This document shows, in pieces, positions 21,385-32,343 of a stretch of 64,000 nucleotides of DNA. Under the pieces are notes generated by a model that saw only the letters and a program-made list of their open reading frames with translations, did no database searches and was not told the DNA's origin. Source of the stretch: Plantago ovata (taxonomy: Eukaryota; Streptophyta; Magnoliopsida; Lamiales; Plantaginaceae). The DNA is taken from assembly GCA_028274465.1 (NCBI GenBank), contig CM051457.1, positions 110,731,982 to 110,795,981 of the forward strand, in the 5' to 3' direction. The translations under genes and the position numbers were made by a program. Position 1 is the stretch's first letter. Every line of letters starts with the position of its first letter.

Positions 21385-23100
21385 ATGGATTCCCACACGT
21401 TGCTTAACCCTAATCCTAACGTTGGGCGTATGCCAGTGCTTGATGGCTCCAACTATGCTTACTGGAAATTGAGAATTCGAACCTATCTTAAGTCTGTTGA
21501 TGCTTAGTGCTAGGAAGCATGTCTTAAGCACTATGTTCTGCACTCAAGGACGCTGATGAACATGGAGACAAACCTCCCATCAAATATGCAGATTATACTC
21601 CAGCTCAAAAGGCGGATTACAACAACAATGAGAAGGCTCTTAATATCCTTTTTACTTGGGTTGATACTCATATGTTTCGTCTTATTTCTAACTGTGTTTC
21701 TGCGCAACAAGCTTGGGATATTCTGCAGAGTCATTGTGAAGGTGATACTAGTGCGAAGGACACAAAGCTACGTATGTTGGCCACAAAGTTTGAGAGACTT
21801 AGGAGGGAGGAAGATGAGGATATTTCAACCTACTTTGCCAAGATCATGGACATATCCAATGAATCTGCTCAACTAGGAGAGATTATGCCCAATAAACCTT
21901 GGTACGTAAAGCTATGAGATCCCTTCCCCCTAGGTTCAATATGAAAATTTCTGCCTTAGAAGAAAGCCCTCAGTATAGTACTTTGGACCTTACTTCTCTT
22001 ATGAACATTCTTAAGACTAATGAGATGAATATCATAGATCAGGAAGAACACTATATGAAACCTTCCAATGCTCTTAGAACTAAGGTTGATCAAGATGTTG
22101 ATAGTATTTCTCTTGATGATTTTGATGAATCCAAATCTAAGGCATATCTTATTAAAAGAGCTCATTCCCTGTTTAAGAAGTTCAATAAGACCAAAGTAAG
22201 TAGTGAAGCCCAAGCCAATGTGTTTAAGCCCCGTACTGCTTCTACTTCCTCTAAGCCTAGTAGAGATTATTCCAAAAACTCCTATTCTGAAATCCCTAGA
22301 GCCCACTCCAAGAACTTTGATAAGATTCAATGTAGAGCTTGCAAAGGATGGGGTCATTATGCCAATGAGTGTGCAAATACTCAAAGGAAAATTAAGGGTA
22401 CAGCTTTCTGGGTTGAATTGGATGATGAAGAAGAATCAGGATCTGAAACAGATGAAGTTATCTCGCTATTTGCAGCTGAAACCAATGGTGTTGCCAGCAA
22501 TGTTTCCACAACTTCTGTCACAACTGCAGATGAGGTACCTTTTTCTTCTCTGTCTCTTTATAATCTTGTTGCTAGTGTTGTTGATGTAGATACAGAAGCA
22601 AAAGAAGAAGAAGAAGAAGCTGAGGATGAGGAAGACCAGACAACACGAGAGGAAGCCTTTAGTGAACTTCAAGAGATGATTGAAGTTTTACTAGCAGATG
22701 CTGAAGCAAAGGAGGTCATCATCAAACGCCTGAAAAGCAAGATTGAGATCTTGCAGACTACTGTCACCAGCCTTGAAGTTACCTTAACAAAAAGGGACAA
22801 AGCCTTTGAATATGTAAGTGCTAAGTTACTCAAAGTTGAGGGAACTCTAGGTAAGTATACTAACTCTTCTGATCTCCTTAAAGAATGTATGAATATTAGT
22901 ACTACAGGAACAACAAGTATAGGTTTCCAAGAGAAGGTTGTGAGTAAGAAAGGCCCCCAAAGTTTCCGTTAGGTCCTAAATTTGTTAAATCAAAAGGCGA
23001 TTCTGAAGTTGTCTCAACTACAGAATCATCCAAAAAGAAGAAAAGATCTTTTTTTGTAGTTTTTGCAAAAGCATGGGCATCTTAAACCTTATTGCCATGA
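21385..23100 (+). pseudogene. gag of the SIRE-like element (degenerate)
   Basis: The natural start is MDSHTLLNPNPNVGRMPVLD at 21385, with the copia gag motif GSNYAYWKLRI. A TAG at 21505 and a frame change follow. It then reads QQAWDILQSHCEG and FERLRREEDEDISTYFAKI (UBN2-type gag), with another frame change near 21900. From 21899 a long open part (357 codons) has a CCHC knuckle CRACKGWGHYANEC near 22336 and an acidic C-terminal part with a coiled-coil look. Near 23065 a second knuckle-like QKHGHLKPYCHEF is out of frame by one base. Three or more lesions show that it is not translated intact. Confidence 0.85.
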
Positions 23101-23109
23101 GTTTCACAA

Positions 23110-23887
23110 AACTTTTTCAAAGATCACATTAGAGTTGCCTGAGAAGTTGCGCAACAACACAGACAACATTGATGTATCAGTCTCCTCTGAAATACTCACA
23201 ACCGTATCTGATAATCCTGAACCTGAAACATTATCTTGCAATATTGTTTTATCTGCGATTGATACTAACTTTGTAGGCACATGGTACTTTGATAGTGCTT
23301 GTTCCCATCACATGACAGGAAATTCAGATTATTTACAGGATGTCACACCAATAAAGGGTGGTATGATAACTTATGGAGGCGGTACCAAGAGCAAGATTCT
23401 TGGTAAAGGTGTTTTGAATGTTGCAGGACTCCCAGCTATTAAAGATTTGTATCTTGTTGATGGTCTAAAAGCCAATTTGTTGAGTATAAGCTAGTTGTGT
23501 GATGATAATCACTTTGTTAAATTTAACAAAGATGCTTGTACTGTATACAATTCTGCAAACAAATGTGTGATGACAGGTTTGAGGTCTGGAGATAACTGCT
23601 ACTCGACTGGAAAGGAGATACTGTGCAACCAAGCTAAAACTGAAGATGCTGTGATCTGGCACCAGAAGCTTGGTCATGTTGGCTATCACAACATGGACAG
23701 AATTTGGAAGCTTGAAGCTGTTCGTGGTGTTCCCAAACTGATCCAATCTGGGAAAATGGTGTGTGGAGACTGCCTCAAAGGTAAGCAAACAAGAGTTACT
23801 CATGGAGTTGTCTCAACTTCTCCAGATCAGCCATCAGACAAATCAGAAGAGACAGGTACATGGGATTATGTATCTCCCAGACAATGA
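23110..23887 (+). pseudogene. Protease and gag-pre-integrase region of the SIRE-like element
   Basis: The protease part contains GTWYFDSACSHHMTG, the copia aspartic protease motif with DSA/C in place of the common DSG, and VDGLKANLLSIS followed by a TAG at 23492-23494. The frame reopens and gives the gag-pre-integrase domain: IWHQKLGHVGYHNMDRI and CGDCLKGKQTRVTHG. After GVVSTS the expected integrase (HxxD...DDE core) is absent and the frame stops at 23885-23887, two bases before the CACTA terminus. Confidence 0.82.
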
Positions 23888-24439
23888 ACACTACAAGAAA
23901 AAACGAATATAGCGACGGATTTGATCCGTCGCTATATGTAAGCGATCCGTCGCTAAATGCCATTAGCGGCGGATAGTCCGTCGCTAAATAGGACGTCGCG
24001 AAAAGTGGCGTCGCTAACTCAAAAAGCGACGGATGATGTCATCTGTCCCTATATTTAGCGACGGATAAATGTATACGTCGCTATTTTCATCGTTGACCAA
24101 ACTTGAGACGGATAATTGATCCGTCTCTACAATATGGCGACGGATAAAATCATCCGTCGCTATATTTATAGAACACGTGTCAGGGTATGGGTTCACTGAG
24201 ATTTGGCGACGGATGGTTTTATCCGTCGCTAACTGGTCTGGAATTTTTTTATTTGTTTATTTATTTATTGTATTTTAATTTTTTTTTGGTAGTTGTGCAC
24301 CGCAAATACGTAAACATTTTCGTAACTAAACAGTATATACAAAAATAAAATTTGTTCTAAGCATTAATAAAATGAAAGTACTAATTGTCCTAAGCAAATT
24401 AAAGGAACATGAAAAAAAATTGTTCGAAAAAAAAAAAAA

Positions 24440-26173
24440 AAGAGAACTACTGCTGAGTATTTGGGGGGCATCGGCATCGGCATCGAACATGAAGAAGTCG
24501 GGAGGTCTCGCTCCACCGAGGGGGGGCATACTGCTCCATGAGCCACTCGATGGATCTCTTGAATCCATGCCTCATCATGTCCTGCTCTGTCCTCAACCGA
24601 TGGACAGTCTCCTTTAGCTGCTGCTGCTCCTAGAGGAACTCAGGAGGCACATCGGCTTGTCCCCTTCGGCGCTTGCAGGAGCTGGAGGAGGAGCCACCCT
24701 GGTTCACCGTCTCCGCTATCGCCTGCGAGAGGTTGCCCATGCCGAAGACACGCCCCTTATCATCGAGATTCACGATCTCGAGATAGATGGCGTTCTCCTC
24801 CTCGGCCGTGAGATCAAGGTTCTCAGTCCTGGACTGGAACTCCGCCTGAAAATTCAAACAAACAATTAAGATTTAATTAGTACGTTATTGATCGAAGAAT
24901 CAAATATGCAACAAGAAGCTCAGGAATCGAAAAAATATCAAACATACCGCGATTTTTTTGGCCTTATCAGCCGGGAAGATCATCTTGCCATCCTTATCCA
25001 GCTCCCCGTGAGCCTCACAGAAGTGCTCCCACATGGTCTGCTCCCTCCCCTCCGATATCTTTATCAAATATATATATAAATTAATAAAGTAATGATTGAA
25101 TTGAAATAAGACTTAAGAAAGAAAAAGAAACTATAACAAAGTACGTGACTTACCGAGTCCAGGTGGCGCGCCAACTGGGATTTCGAACCCAGCCGATGCT
25201 TCACCGAGCATGTCCCATCCGGTGGATTATGGGCTCGGTTCTCCTTGTTCTGCTCCGACAACTTCTGGGCTTGAAGGTTCTCCTCCCAATACTTCTTCCA
25301 CAGGGGCCACTCCTCCTCCCCAATCCACCTCGGCTTCTTCCCCGATGCCTTGATCTTGGAGACCTTCTTCCGGAAGGCTTCAAAGCCTTCATGTTCGAAG
25401 GCATACCACAGCGCCTCCTTGAACTTGTTGGGGAGGAAGAACTTCTCCTACATTTCAGAAAGTATACAAAATTCAGACTAACATATATATAACATGGTGA
25501 CTAACATATCACCCAAACAATTGCACATTGTCCTATTTCAACTAACACACAGTGACTAACATATCACCCAAACAATTGCACATTGTCCTATTTCAACTAA
25601 CACACGGTGACTAACATATCACCCAAGTAATTGAGAACATACCACTTAAACCATAAGAGAAGAAGAAAGATTACTAACCTCCAGAGCATTCCAAATCTCC
25701 ACCTTCCGTTCCGTAGAGAAAGTATGCCACTGAGCTCCACGTGGTGGGAGATCCACTTTCTTCGTGGATTCCTTGCTGATGAACTTTGCAGCCTCCCTCG
25801 GCACCAGCCTGTTGCAATAACATACAGAAATTAATCCAACTAAATAAAACATACAATACCAAGTAAATACATATTCATGTACTTACGCATGCCCAGGCAT
25901 GGGCCAGACGACGAGCTTTCCATTCACCCGCTCACCCGCCCTGTACACCTCCCCCTGTACCCATCATCCGGCAGGTTTGCAAATACGTCTGGGCCAGTAG
26001 ACCCTGCACTGCTGCTAGAACGGGGGCCAGGTGAGAGGGTCTCGCTGACATGAGTCGCCGAGGTCCCCCCGACTCCGGCTGACTACCAGGGGGGTGCGAA
26101 ATGGCGAGTCTGGCTCGACGTAGCTACGCCAGCTGGCCGCCAATAGCTTCCCCGGTTTCTTTGGCCTCGGCAT
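24440..26173 (-). pseudogene. Plant transposase (Ptta/En/Spm family, Transposase_24-like) pseudogene, copy 2
   Basis: Start at 26171-26173 (MPRPKKPGK), just after a good acceptor. Exons in order read RLVPREAAKFISKESTKK to ERKVEIWNALE (about 25812-25681), EKFFLPNKFKEALWYAFEHE to QNKENRAHNPPDG (about 25446-25155), EQTMWEHFCEAHGELDKDGK (about 25058-24953), and AEFQSRTENLDLTAEEENAI onward from about 24848. A CAG-to-TAG change near 24633 stops it at DVPPEFL, where copy 1 reads on (PEYLQEQQQ). So the two copies carry different lesions. The family is the accessory DNA-binding protein of CACTA elements. Confidence 0.75.
25500..25630 (-). repeat. Two-unit version of the transposase intron minisatellite
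   Basis: Two inverted units (caattgcacattgtcctatt ... acggtgactaacatatcaccc) correspond to the five- to six-unit array at 1-356. Confidence 0.9.
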
Positions 26174-26929
26174 GATCTGCACGTTTAAGAACAACCGTAA
26201 GAAACAACAAATGGAAAGAAAAGAGCAAACCTTACTACCAATTCTACTACTACTTCCAACATAGCACAAGTAATACTAAATAATTCTACTAACAATTCCA
26301 ACATAGGACAAGTACTACTACCAATTCTCACAACAATGAACTTTTACAAGTTACAACAGTGCAAACCTTACTTACTTGAACTTTTCCCAGACAAATACTA
26401 TTGTACCAATATGCAAATCAAGATAACTAATAACACTTCAATTCCATAATTTAATAACATCAGTAATACACAATAAACATCACGGAAACCGGGCTTATTC
26501 TCCTTTCACATAAACATCACAATTTTTTTTTTAAAAAAAGACAAGATAATGAATAATTGATCAATTAAAACAATAAACTGAAATTAGAAGAAGAAGAAGA
26601 AGATACTCACTTGAATTGAATTGTATCTCATTCTAACACATAAACAATGTACAAGTTGTTGTATTGCAATCCCAACCAACACATAAACAACACATACTTT
26701 TTCACAAGCCTATACTGACAGTAAAACTAGTAAGAATATATCACAGATCGATTTACAGATGCAACTAATAATATGTAAAAAAATAAAATCATAGATCGAT
26801 TTACAGACAATAGGAAAGGGCCTCGGTAATTAGTTACTAACTTGAATTGAATTGAATGAGCAAAGGAGGACGAGGTGGCCTGTGGCAGAGGAGAAACTCC
26901 GGTGCACTGGTGGCGTGGCAGATCGAGTG

Positions 26930-27140
26930 GTGGTGGTGATTGCACGTCGATGAGGAGTGGTGGTGGTGGTGGTGGTGAGCGCGTCGATGAGGAGTTGTGG
27001 TGGTGGTGGTGGTCGCGTCGGTGAGGAGGAGTGGCGGTGGTGGTCGATCGATGAGGAGTGGCGGTGGTGGTCCCGTCGATGAGGAGTGGTGGTGGTGGTC
27101 GATCGATGAGGAGTGGTGGTGGTGGTCGATCGATGAGGAG
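26930..27140. repeat. GGT-rich minisatellite near the CACTA right end
   Basis: Irregular tandem units built from (ggt)n and gatgaggagt, several with gtcgatcgatgaggagtggt. It lies just inside the right subterminal repeats, upstream of the minus-strand transposase gene, in the probable promoter or first-exon part of the element. Confidence 0.88.
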
Positions 27141-27505
27141 TTAGGGATTTGATAAATTAAAATAGGGAAGAAGAGAGGAAACCCGTCTGTATATAACTAC
27201 TTAGCGATGGATAACCTAATCCGTCGCTATGTATTTATTTTATTTTATTTTTCATTTTTCCTTTGAAATTAAACCAGTCTGGTCAACCACTAAAGCGACG
27301 GATAACTTCATCCGTCGCTCAATGAGAGACGGATAAAGTTTATCCGTCGCTAACTGTGAGCCGGATTGGGTCTCCAGATGCACGAACTGAGCTTAGAGTG
27401 CAGTTCGTACTTATCCGTCGCTAAGCTTAGCGATCCGTCGCTAATTAGAGACGGACTAGATCCGTCTCTGTTTATCCGTCGGTAAATGTCTGATTTCTTG
27501 TAGTG

Positions 27506-28402
27506 ACATAGCTGTTGATGTTGATCCAGCACCAGTAACCAGTGTTGAACCAACTTCAGTTGCGACTGAGCCAAGTATCTCTACAGAAGGTGCACCATCC
27601 AATTCCGACACCACTGATGAAGGAGGAGTACACCAACCTAGACGAGGAACAGGACATTCAGACTGCTCAGCCGCCTGTACTCCCTGTTCAGGATAGAGTT
27701 GATGAAACTCAGGACGATGTTGCCTCAACTCCGGCTGGGGAAGAGGAAGATACTCAAGATGAACTGATTGAACCACGTGCATAGTATGGGAAAGGCAAAA
27801 GGACTGCTGGTAAGAAAGTTGATTACAAGGAACTTGCTGGTTTGAAATCTACAGTAGCAAAGATCAAAGCTACATCTCACTTAGCTCTTGCTTGTCAATG
27901 TCTTCTAGACAAGTCAAATCATGTCCAGGTACGTGCTTCTTGTTTTATATCCAGTATTGAGCCTAAGAATTATAAAGAAGCTTTGCTTGATCATCATTGG
28001 ATAGAGGCTATGCAAGACGAGTTAAATCAGTTTGAAAAGAATAAAGTGTGGACCTTAGTTCCTAGACCTGCTAACATGAATGTTATAGGAACCAAGTGGA
28101 TATTCAAACATAAAACTGATGAATCTAGTACAATAGTTAGAAATAAGGCTAGATTAGTTGCTCAAGGCTACACTCATGTTGAGGGTGTTGACTTTGATGA
28201 AACTTTTGCTCCAGTTGCAAGGATAGAATCTATCAGACTTCTACTTGCTCTTTCTTGCTATTTGAATATAACCTTGCAGCAGATGGATGTTAAAGGTGCC
28301 TTCTTGCATGGCATCATTGACAAAGAAGCCTGCGTCAAACAACCTAAGGGTTTTGAAGATTCCTTTTATCCTAGGTTTTTTGTTGCTCAATCATTATTGT
28401 GA
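27506..28402 (+). pseudogene. RT N-terminal part of the SIRE-like element
   Basis: The linker (27506-27783) is Ser/Thr/Glu-rich and frame-broken. From 27842 the copia reverse transcriptase (RVT_2) starts: HWIEAMQDELNQFEKNKVW, WIFKHKTDE, ARLVAQGYTHVEGVDFDETF and QMDVKGAFLHG. It ends at QPKGFEDSFYP, before the catalytic YVDD, and no RNase H follows. The polymerase is thus truncated. Confidence 0.87.
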
Positions 28403-29543
28403 ATCGTTGTTATCTCCCTTGCTGGTCCGGTATAGGGCATGACGACGTGGTTGTGTCTAGGTCGTGCAGTATACACTACGCTGTGGTATCTTCTTCCAGG
28501 ATTTATTCTGCGTCACCTCCACTGATTCACAATCCTTATGGCAACTTGATTCGGGATTTCTGGCAATCTTTGGGTCTCACAAGTCTTGATGGTTTGGAAA
28601 AATCAAGTGGAAAAAAAAAAAAAAAAAACTTCGCCACTGGACATTGCTTTGAGATTTAAATAAAGACCAGAAATACTTTGTAGCTTGTTTCAAACGTCTT
28701 CAAAAATTTATTCAGGAAAAGAATCAGAGATTGTAGCTTTTTGAAAGATCTCAAGTATGAAGTTGAATGTGTAGTTGTGCCAAGTCTATCTGCAACATCC
28801 CTGCTAATATCTGATTCAAAGTTTTGTGTGTCTTATGTTATTGAGTCTAGACTATGAAATTATGTGATATATGTGTTTTTAGTATCCACTAAGGGGGAGT
28901 GTGCATGGCCTTGGTTGGTGGGTTGTGGTTTGTTTTTGTTGAATCACGTTTTTCGGTTATTTTAAATCTAAAGTCAAATCCTTCACTGCTAAGTTTTCTT
29001 AATTTCTCTATCTCCATCCTGCTCAGATTTAGGAAATTTATCATTCCGATATTTGTTTCTCTGTTATTATATATCTTGTGTACTAACATTGTCAACAGAA
29101 TTGGAGATTGAGTTGAGACGATTTCTAAGCAGTGTTGAGACAACAAAAGCCATCCATTCCAAATATTTTCCCAACCGTTGTGACATTCCATTTATACCCC
29201 TATCACCTATATTACACTTGCCGGTTAAAGCTGCAGACACCTTCTTGGAACCACAAGCAACCTCTCTCCCGTCTCTTCACAGCACGCCACCATCAATTCT
29301 CATCATTCCACTCCTTATAGCTGTTGCAATCTCAGCCTATAAATCCATTTTTTCTCACACCATTCATCTTCTTCACATATCTCGTTCATCATCCAAGCCT
29401 TGCCTCATACTCTGTTTTTCTTCCCTTTACCGAAACCCTAGGTTTTAGTCTCAATTTACCCAATTTCTTGTCCAATTCGTGTTAAGTTGCTTCAATTTCG
29501 TTCTTCTTGAGAAATTCGCTCAACTTCTCTTTCGAATTTCACA
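28403..29543 (+). other. Spacer between truncated pol and the accessory ORF
   Basis: No coding sequence is recognised. It includes a poly-A run (28611-28628), a purine tract taagggggagtgt at 28888-28900 that resembles a polypurine tract, and a pyrimidine-rich stretch from about 29340 that looks like the leader of the next ORF. Confidence 0.5.
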
Positions 29544-30947
29544 ATGTCAAGCTCATCTGCTGTTAACGGGACTCCTACCATGGTGGAGACTGACGACGAC
29601 GTCCCTTTGGCCCTTCTCATGTCTAAACGTCGTGCCTTGGGGACTTTTGGTGAAAAACAGGCTAAGCATTTCAAGCCTAATGATTTTGGCTCTGATGAGA
29701 GTGATGATACTCACAATTCTGTGAGTGAGGATGCTGCTAACGTTGGGTCTAATGTTGACTCAACTTCTGATGATTCCAGCTCTTCTTCTGATGATTCCAG
29801 CTCTTCTCCTAATGACTCAAGTTCTTCTTCTGAGGATCTTGCTCCAGAATCTGATGAGGAATCTTCTGAGGACGATGACGACTCGCTTCTTCCTGAGCGT
29901 AAGGGCGATGTCTCGGATTTTGATAGCCCTGCTTACAACAATCAGTTTTATACTGAGAAGTTGTTCAAGACTTGGGATGCGTTTGTTGAAAGACCACCTC
30001 TGTCGGAGCATGCTATTAATCTCGGCGACTATGGCGCTCAGAATTTGATTGCCTTTTTGGAATCTAGGCATCTTCTGCCTACTGTCTTGGATTTGGCTTC
30101 GTATAGTGTTGCTCTCACGCGAGAATTTTATTGCAATTTGTCTGTTCATTTTGTCGATGACACCCATCCAAAGTATGGTCTGTTTTATCTGCGTGGCATT
30201 GTCTACAAGATGAGTGCCAAGAGGTTGAATCACTTTCTGCATCTCCCGCATGTTCAAGAACAGGATGTTCTGGGGAGTCAAATGGATGAAGTTGATGCTG
30301 CCATCACTGGAGGAAAACTTACCAAATGGCAAAACGGTTTTCCGATTGCTAGCCTTACTGCTTTCATGACTGCTATTCACAACATCTGTGTGCGCAACTG
30401 GATCCCCACTACCAACAAAACTCAGGTATCTCGTGAACATGCTTGTCTTTTGTTTCAATTGTTGAATGGTTGGCCTATCAACTGGGCTGATCATATCATG
30501 AGGAAGATGGTGAAGACAAAGAATATGAATGAAACTGCTAGCATGGGTTACCCTTCTCTACTTTCTGCCTATGTGAAAGCTTCTGGCTACAAGCCTCTTA
30601 AGAAGGACAAGTTTGTGGCTAATAACCATGTGTTGAGGATTGCTCCAGCTACTCTGTTGGAAGGCGGTTCAAGGGTGAAGCATTTGCCCTGGGTTGATCC
30701 TTCTGCTCCTTCTTCTTTTGTTGTTCCACCTACACAGAAATCTGTTCCTGATGTTGAGACAACTGTGCAGGATGTTGACCCAAATCCTGCAGAGCTGAAC
30801 TGTTTGCCTCCTACTGTGAAGGCTATGTTTGATATGGTGGAGAAACAAATTGTGGATAAGAGAGCTTCCATTCAGAAAGCTAAGGATGATTTGGAGGAAT
30901 TATTGGCTATGAGCCGTGCTTTGCTCAAGGAGAATCTTCCCAAATAG
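29544..30947 (+). CDS. Accessory (env-position) ORF of the SIRE-like element, Transposase_32-like domain, 467 aa
   Basis: Uninterrupted from MSSSSAVNGTP to the TAG at 30945-30947. The N-terminal third is very rich in Ser, Asp and Glu (residues about 45-130, with runs such as SSSSSDDSSSS). The middle (about 133-360) fits the 'putative plant transposon protein' domain (Pfam Transposase_32 by recognition): FYTEKLFKTWDAFVERPPL, REFYCNLSVHF and LYHFLHLP-like segments. The end is helical and probably coiled (MVEKQIVDKRASIQKAKDDL). No clear signal peptide or membrane span is seen, so an envelope role is not supported by this sequence despite the position. It is the only intact ORF in an element whose gag and pol are broken. 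Confidence 0.75.
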   Translation: MSSSSAVNGTPTMVETDDDVPLALLMSKRRALGTFGEKQAKHFKPNDFGSDESDDTHNSVSEDAANVGSNVDSTSDDSSSSSDDSSSSPNDSSSSSEDLAPESDEESSEDDDDSLLPERKGDVSDFDSPAYNNQFYTEKLFKTWDAFVERPPLSEHAINLGDYGAQNLIAFLESRHLLPTVLDLASYSVALTREFYCNLSVHFVDDTHPKYGLFYLRGIVYKMSAKRLNHFLHLPHVQEQDVLGSQMDEVDAAITGGKLTKWQNGFPIASLTAFMTAIHNICVRNWIPTTNKTQVSREHACLLFQLLNGWPINWADHIMRKMVKTKNMNETASMGYPSLLSAYVKASGYKPLKKDKFVANNHVLRIAPATLLEGGSRVKHLPWVDPSAPSSFVVPPTQKSVPDVETTVQDVDPNPAELNCLPPTVKAMFDMVEKQIVDKRASIQKAKDDLEELLAMSRALLKENLPK

Positions 30948-31193
30948 GGGGAGAAAGATTAGGTCAGAAGTTCAGGGGAGTTTGTTTTTGATTTTTGGTG
31001 ATTATGGATTGCTGCTGCTGCTACTATGAAGAACTGTTACTGTTAAAAGATCTTTAAACAGTTTAATGATTGAAGTATGATGGTTCCTATCGAAGTTCCG
31101 AGTTTTTATGTTCCTTTTGTGCATTCAAGTTTGAAGTTTAGTCTGTCTGACTAATCACAGTATTTGTGAAGATTAAGGTAAAAAGGGGGAGAA

Positions 31194-31962
31194 TGTTAGA
31201 GTGGAGTTTTTCTGGAGTTTACGTTCTACTACTATTTGGATTGTTTTACCTTATCTTAACAAAGATTGAATACAAAAAGGATTACAAGTTCAAGTTACTG
31301 GAATTGGACAACATGGAAGTCGAAGTTGACTAGGAAACCATGTCAACATCCTGACGATATTTGGTGTCCGAGTACAATTCGGAGAGATGGATAAATTGGA
31401 TTCAATGAAGACTTCTGCACGTATTCAAGAGTGTTTCTTAACACTATAAATAGGGCTGAAGATCGACATTGAAGGATATAGTTTTGAGATACAGTTTTTA
31501 TATTACTCTTGAAGTTGTTACGCTTTTGTTGTCAAGTCTTTCATTCGTAGTCTATTTACACAAGCCTGTTTATATATTCCTCGAGGGAGTATAGGTGAGT
31601 TGGTTCTCATATAGATTAGATAATCTAGCTTGTGTTGTGTCATTTACTAGAGAGATAGGTGAGTTCAAGTCGATTGTACTCAACGTTATTGATCTAGTCG
31701 TTTTTGCTAATATAAAGCATCTAGCTGTGTTTTTACAGTTAGAATAAAATTTATACGTGTGCTCTCTGTCGCTGCTTTATTTACTCTGTGCACGTATTTG
31801 GTTTTATTGCTTTATTGTTTTTACAGGTTTGTCGAAGTTGTCGATCAAGTTATATAAACTTCATAGACAACTTTGATATCCATACAGGAATACCATACGT
31901 ACTCTGTAGGAGTTTTAGATTCTGGCTAACTCTTATTGTTTTAGAGTGCACGTACATTAACA
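31194..31962 (+). repeat. 3' LTR of the SIRE-like element (intact, 769 bp)
   Basis: TGTTAGAG...ATTAACA, with TATA box tataaatag at 31445-31453. The polypurine tract is at 31180-31193. About 15 differences from the split 5' LTR. Confidence 0.94.
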
Positions 31963-31967
31963 ATCTT

Positions 31968-32343
31968 GCTGCTCTCCAATGATTCAATTTATGACTCATT
32001 GGTTGTTGTAGAATAAGAAGAGGGAACCCGTAACAAGGAGTAACGATCTAGACTGTATCTAATCCTGTCAGAGAAATCACAATGCCAGACACAGGAAGAT
32101 TCGATGAGGTTAACTGCTTCGTCAACTAGCATTGGTACAAATTAACTCAAGTAGCGGTTTGCAGATTTCATCACTACAATCCTGTTTCATTGTTTGTTCA
32201 TCTGAAGGATACATATCTTTCGTAAAAAAGTAGTGATGCAACACGTGTAGCTTGGCTGTGTAAGCAACCTCAGGCGCCTGACAAAGATAAGCCACAACCC
32301 TAGTATAAGAAAGACAAGAGTGGCATATCACACTTGGAGACAA
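31968..32343 (-). pseudogene. RING-finger E3 ligase, upstream half, split by the SIRE-like element
   Basis: On the minus strand, LVDEAVNLIESSCVWHCDF, then DRYSLLRVPSSYSTTTNES, a TAA at 31989-31991, then IESLESSK, which joins in frame to VMNEKCVIC at 12222 once the retroelement is removed. Further upstream (32122-32343) another frame reads DEICKPLLELICTNAS; it abuts the first at about 32130, so a frameshift probably separates them. The family cannot be named from this part alone. Any start codon and promoter lie to the right and were not identified. Confidence 0.6.

Larger units (their letters stand above)
23889..27505 (-). mobile_element. CACTA element with both ends, nested in copia pol
   Basis: Starts CACTACAAGAAA and ends TTTCTTGTAGTG (23889 and 27505), so both terminal inverted repeats are present. 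Subterminal AGCGACGGAT clusters lie at 23918-24240 and 27205-27485. The length is 3617 bp. The transposase-type gene is on the minus strand. Flanking trinucleotides (gaa left, aca right) do not match, so the usual 3-bp duplication is missing; integrase sequence is also lost around the insertion. No TNP2 catalytic gene is visible. It is homologous to the element at 1-2686, in the opposite orientation. Confidence 0.92.
12223..31962 (+). mobile_element. SIRE-like Ty1/copia retroelement with extra ORF, host of two nested elements
   Basis: LTRs begin TGTTAGAG and end ACATTAACA. The 3' LTR is 31194-31962 (769 bp); the 5' LTR is 12223-12318 plus 20657-21330, split by the gypsy element. The flanks acctt (12218-12222) and atctt (31963-31967) are a 4/5 match duplication. 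Order inside: gag, protease, gag-pre-integrase, CACTA insertion, partial RT, then a long accessory ORF (29544-30947) and a polypurine tract aaaaagggggaga just before the 3' LTR. The extra ORF downstream of pol is typical of the SIRE/Maximus lineage. LTRs differ at about 15 positions (near 2%). Without nested elements it is about 7.8 kb. Integrase and RNase H are missing, and gag/pro carry stops and frameshifts. Confidence 0.9.

Noticed and set aside
28399..28659. RNase H remnant of the SIRE-like pol
   Set aside because: None of the copia RNase H motifs is readable in any frame here.
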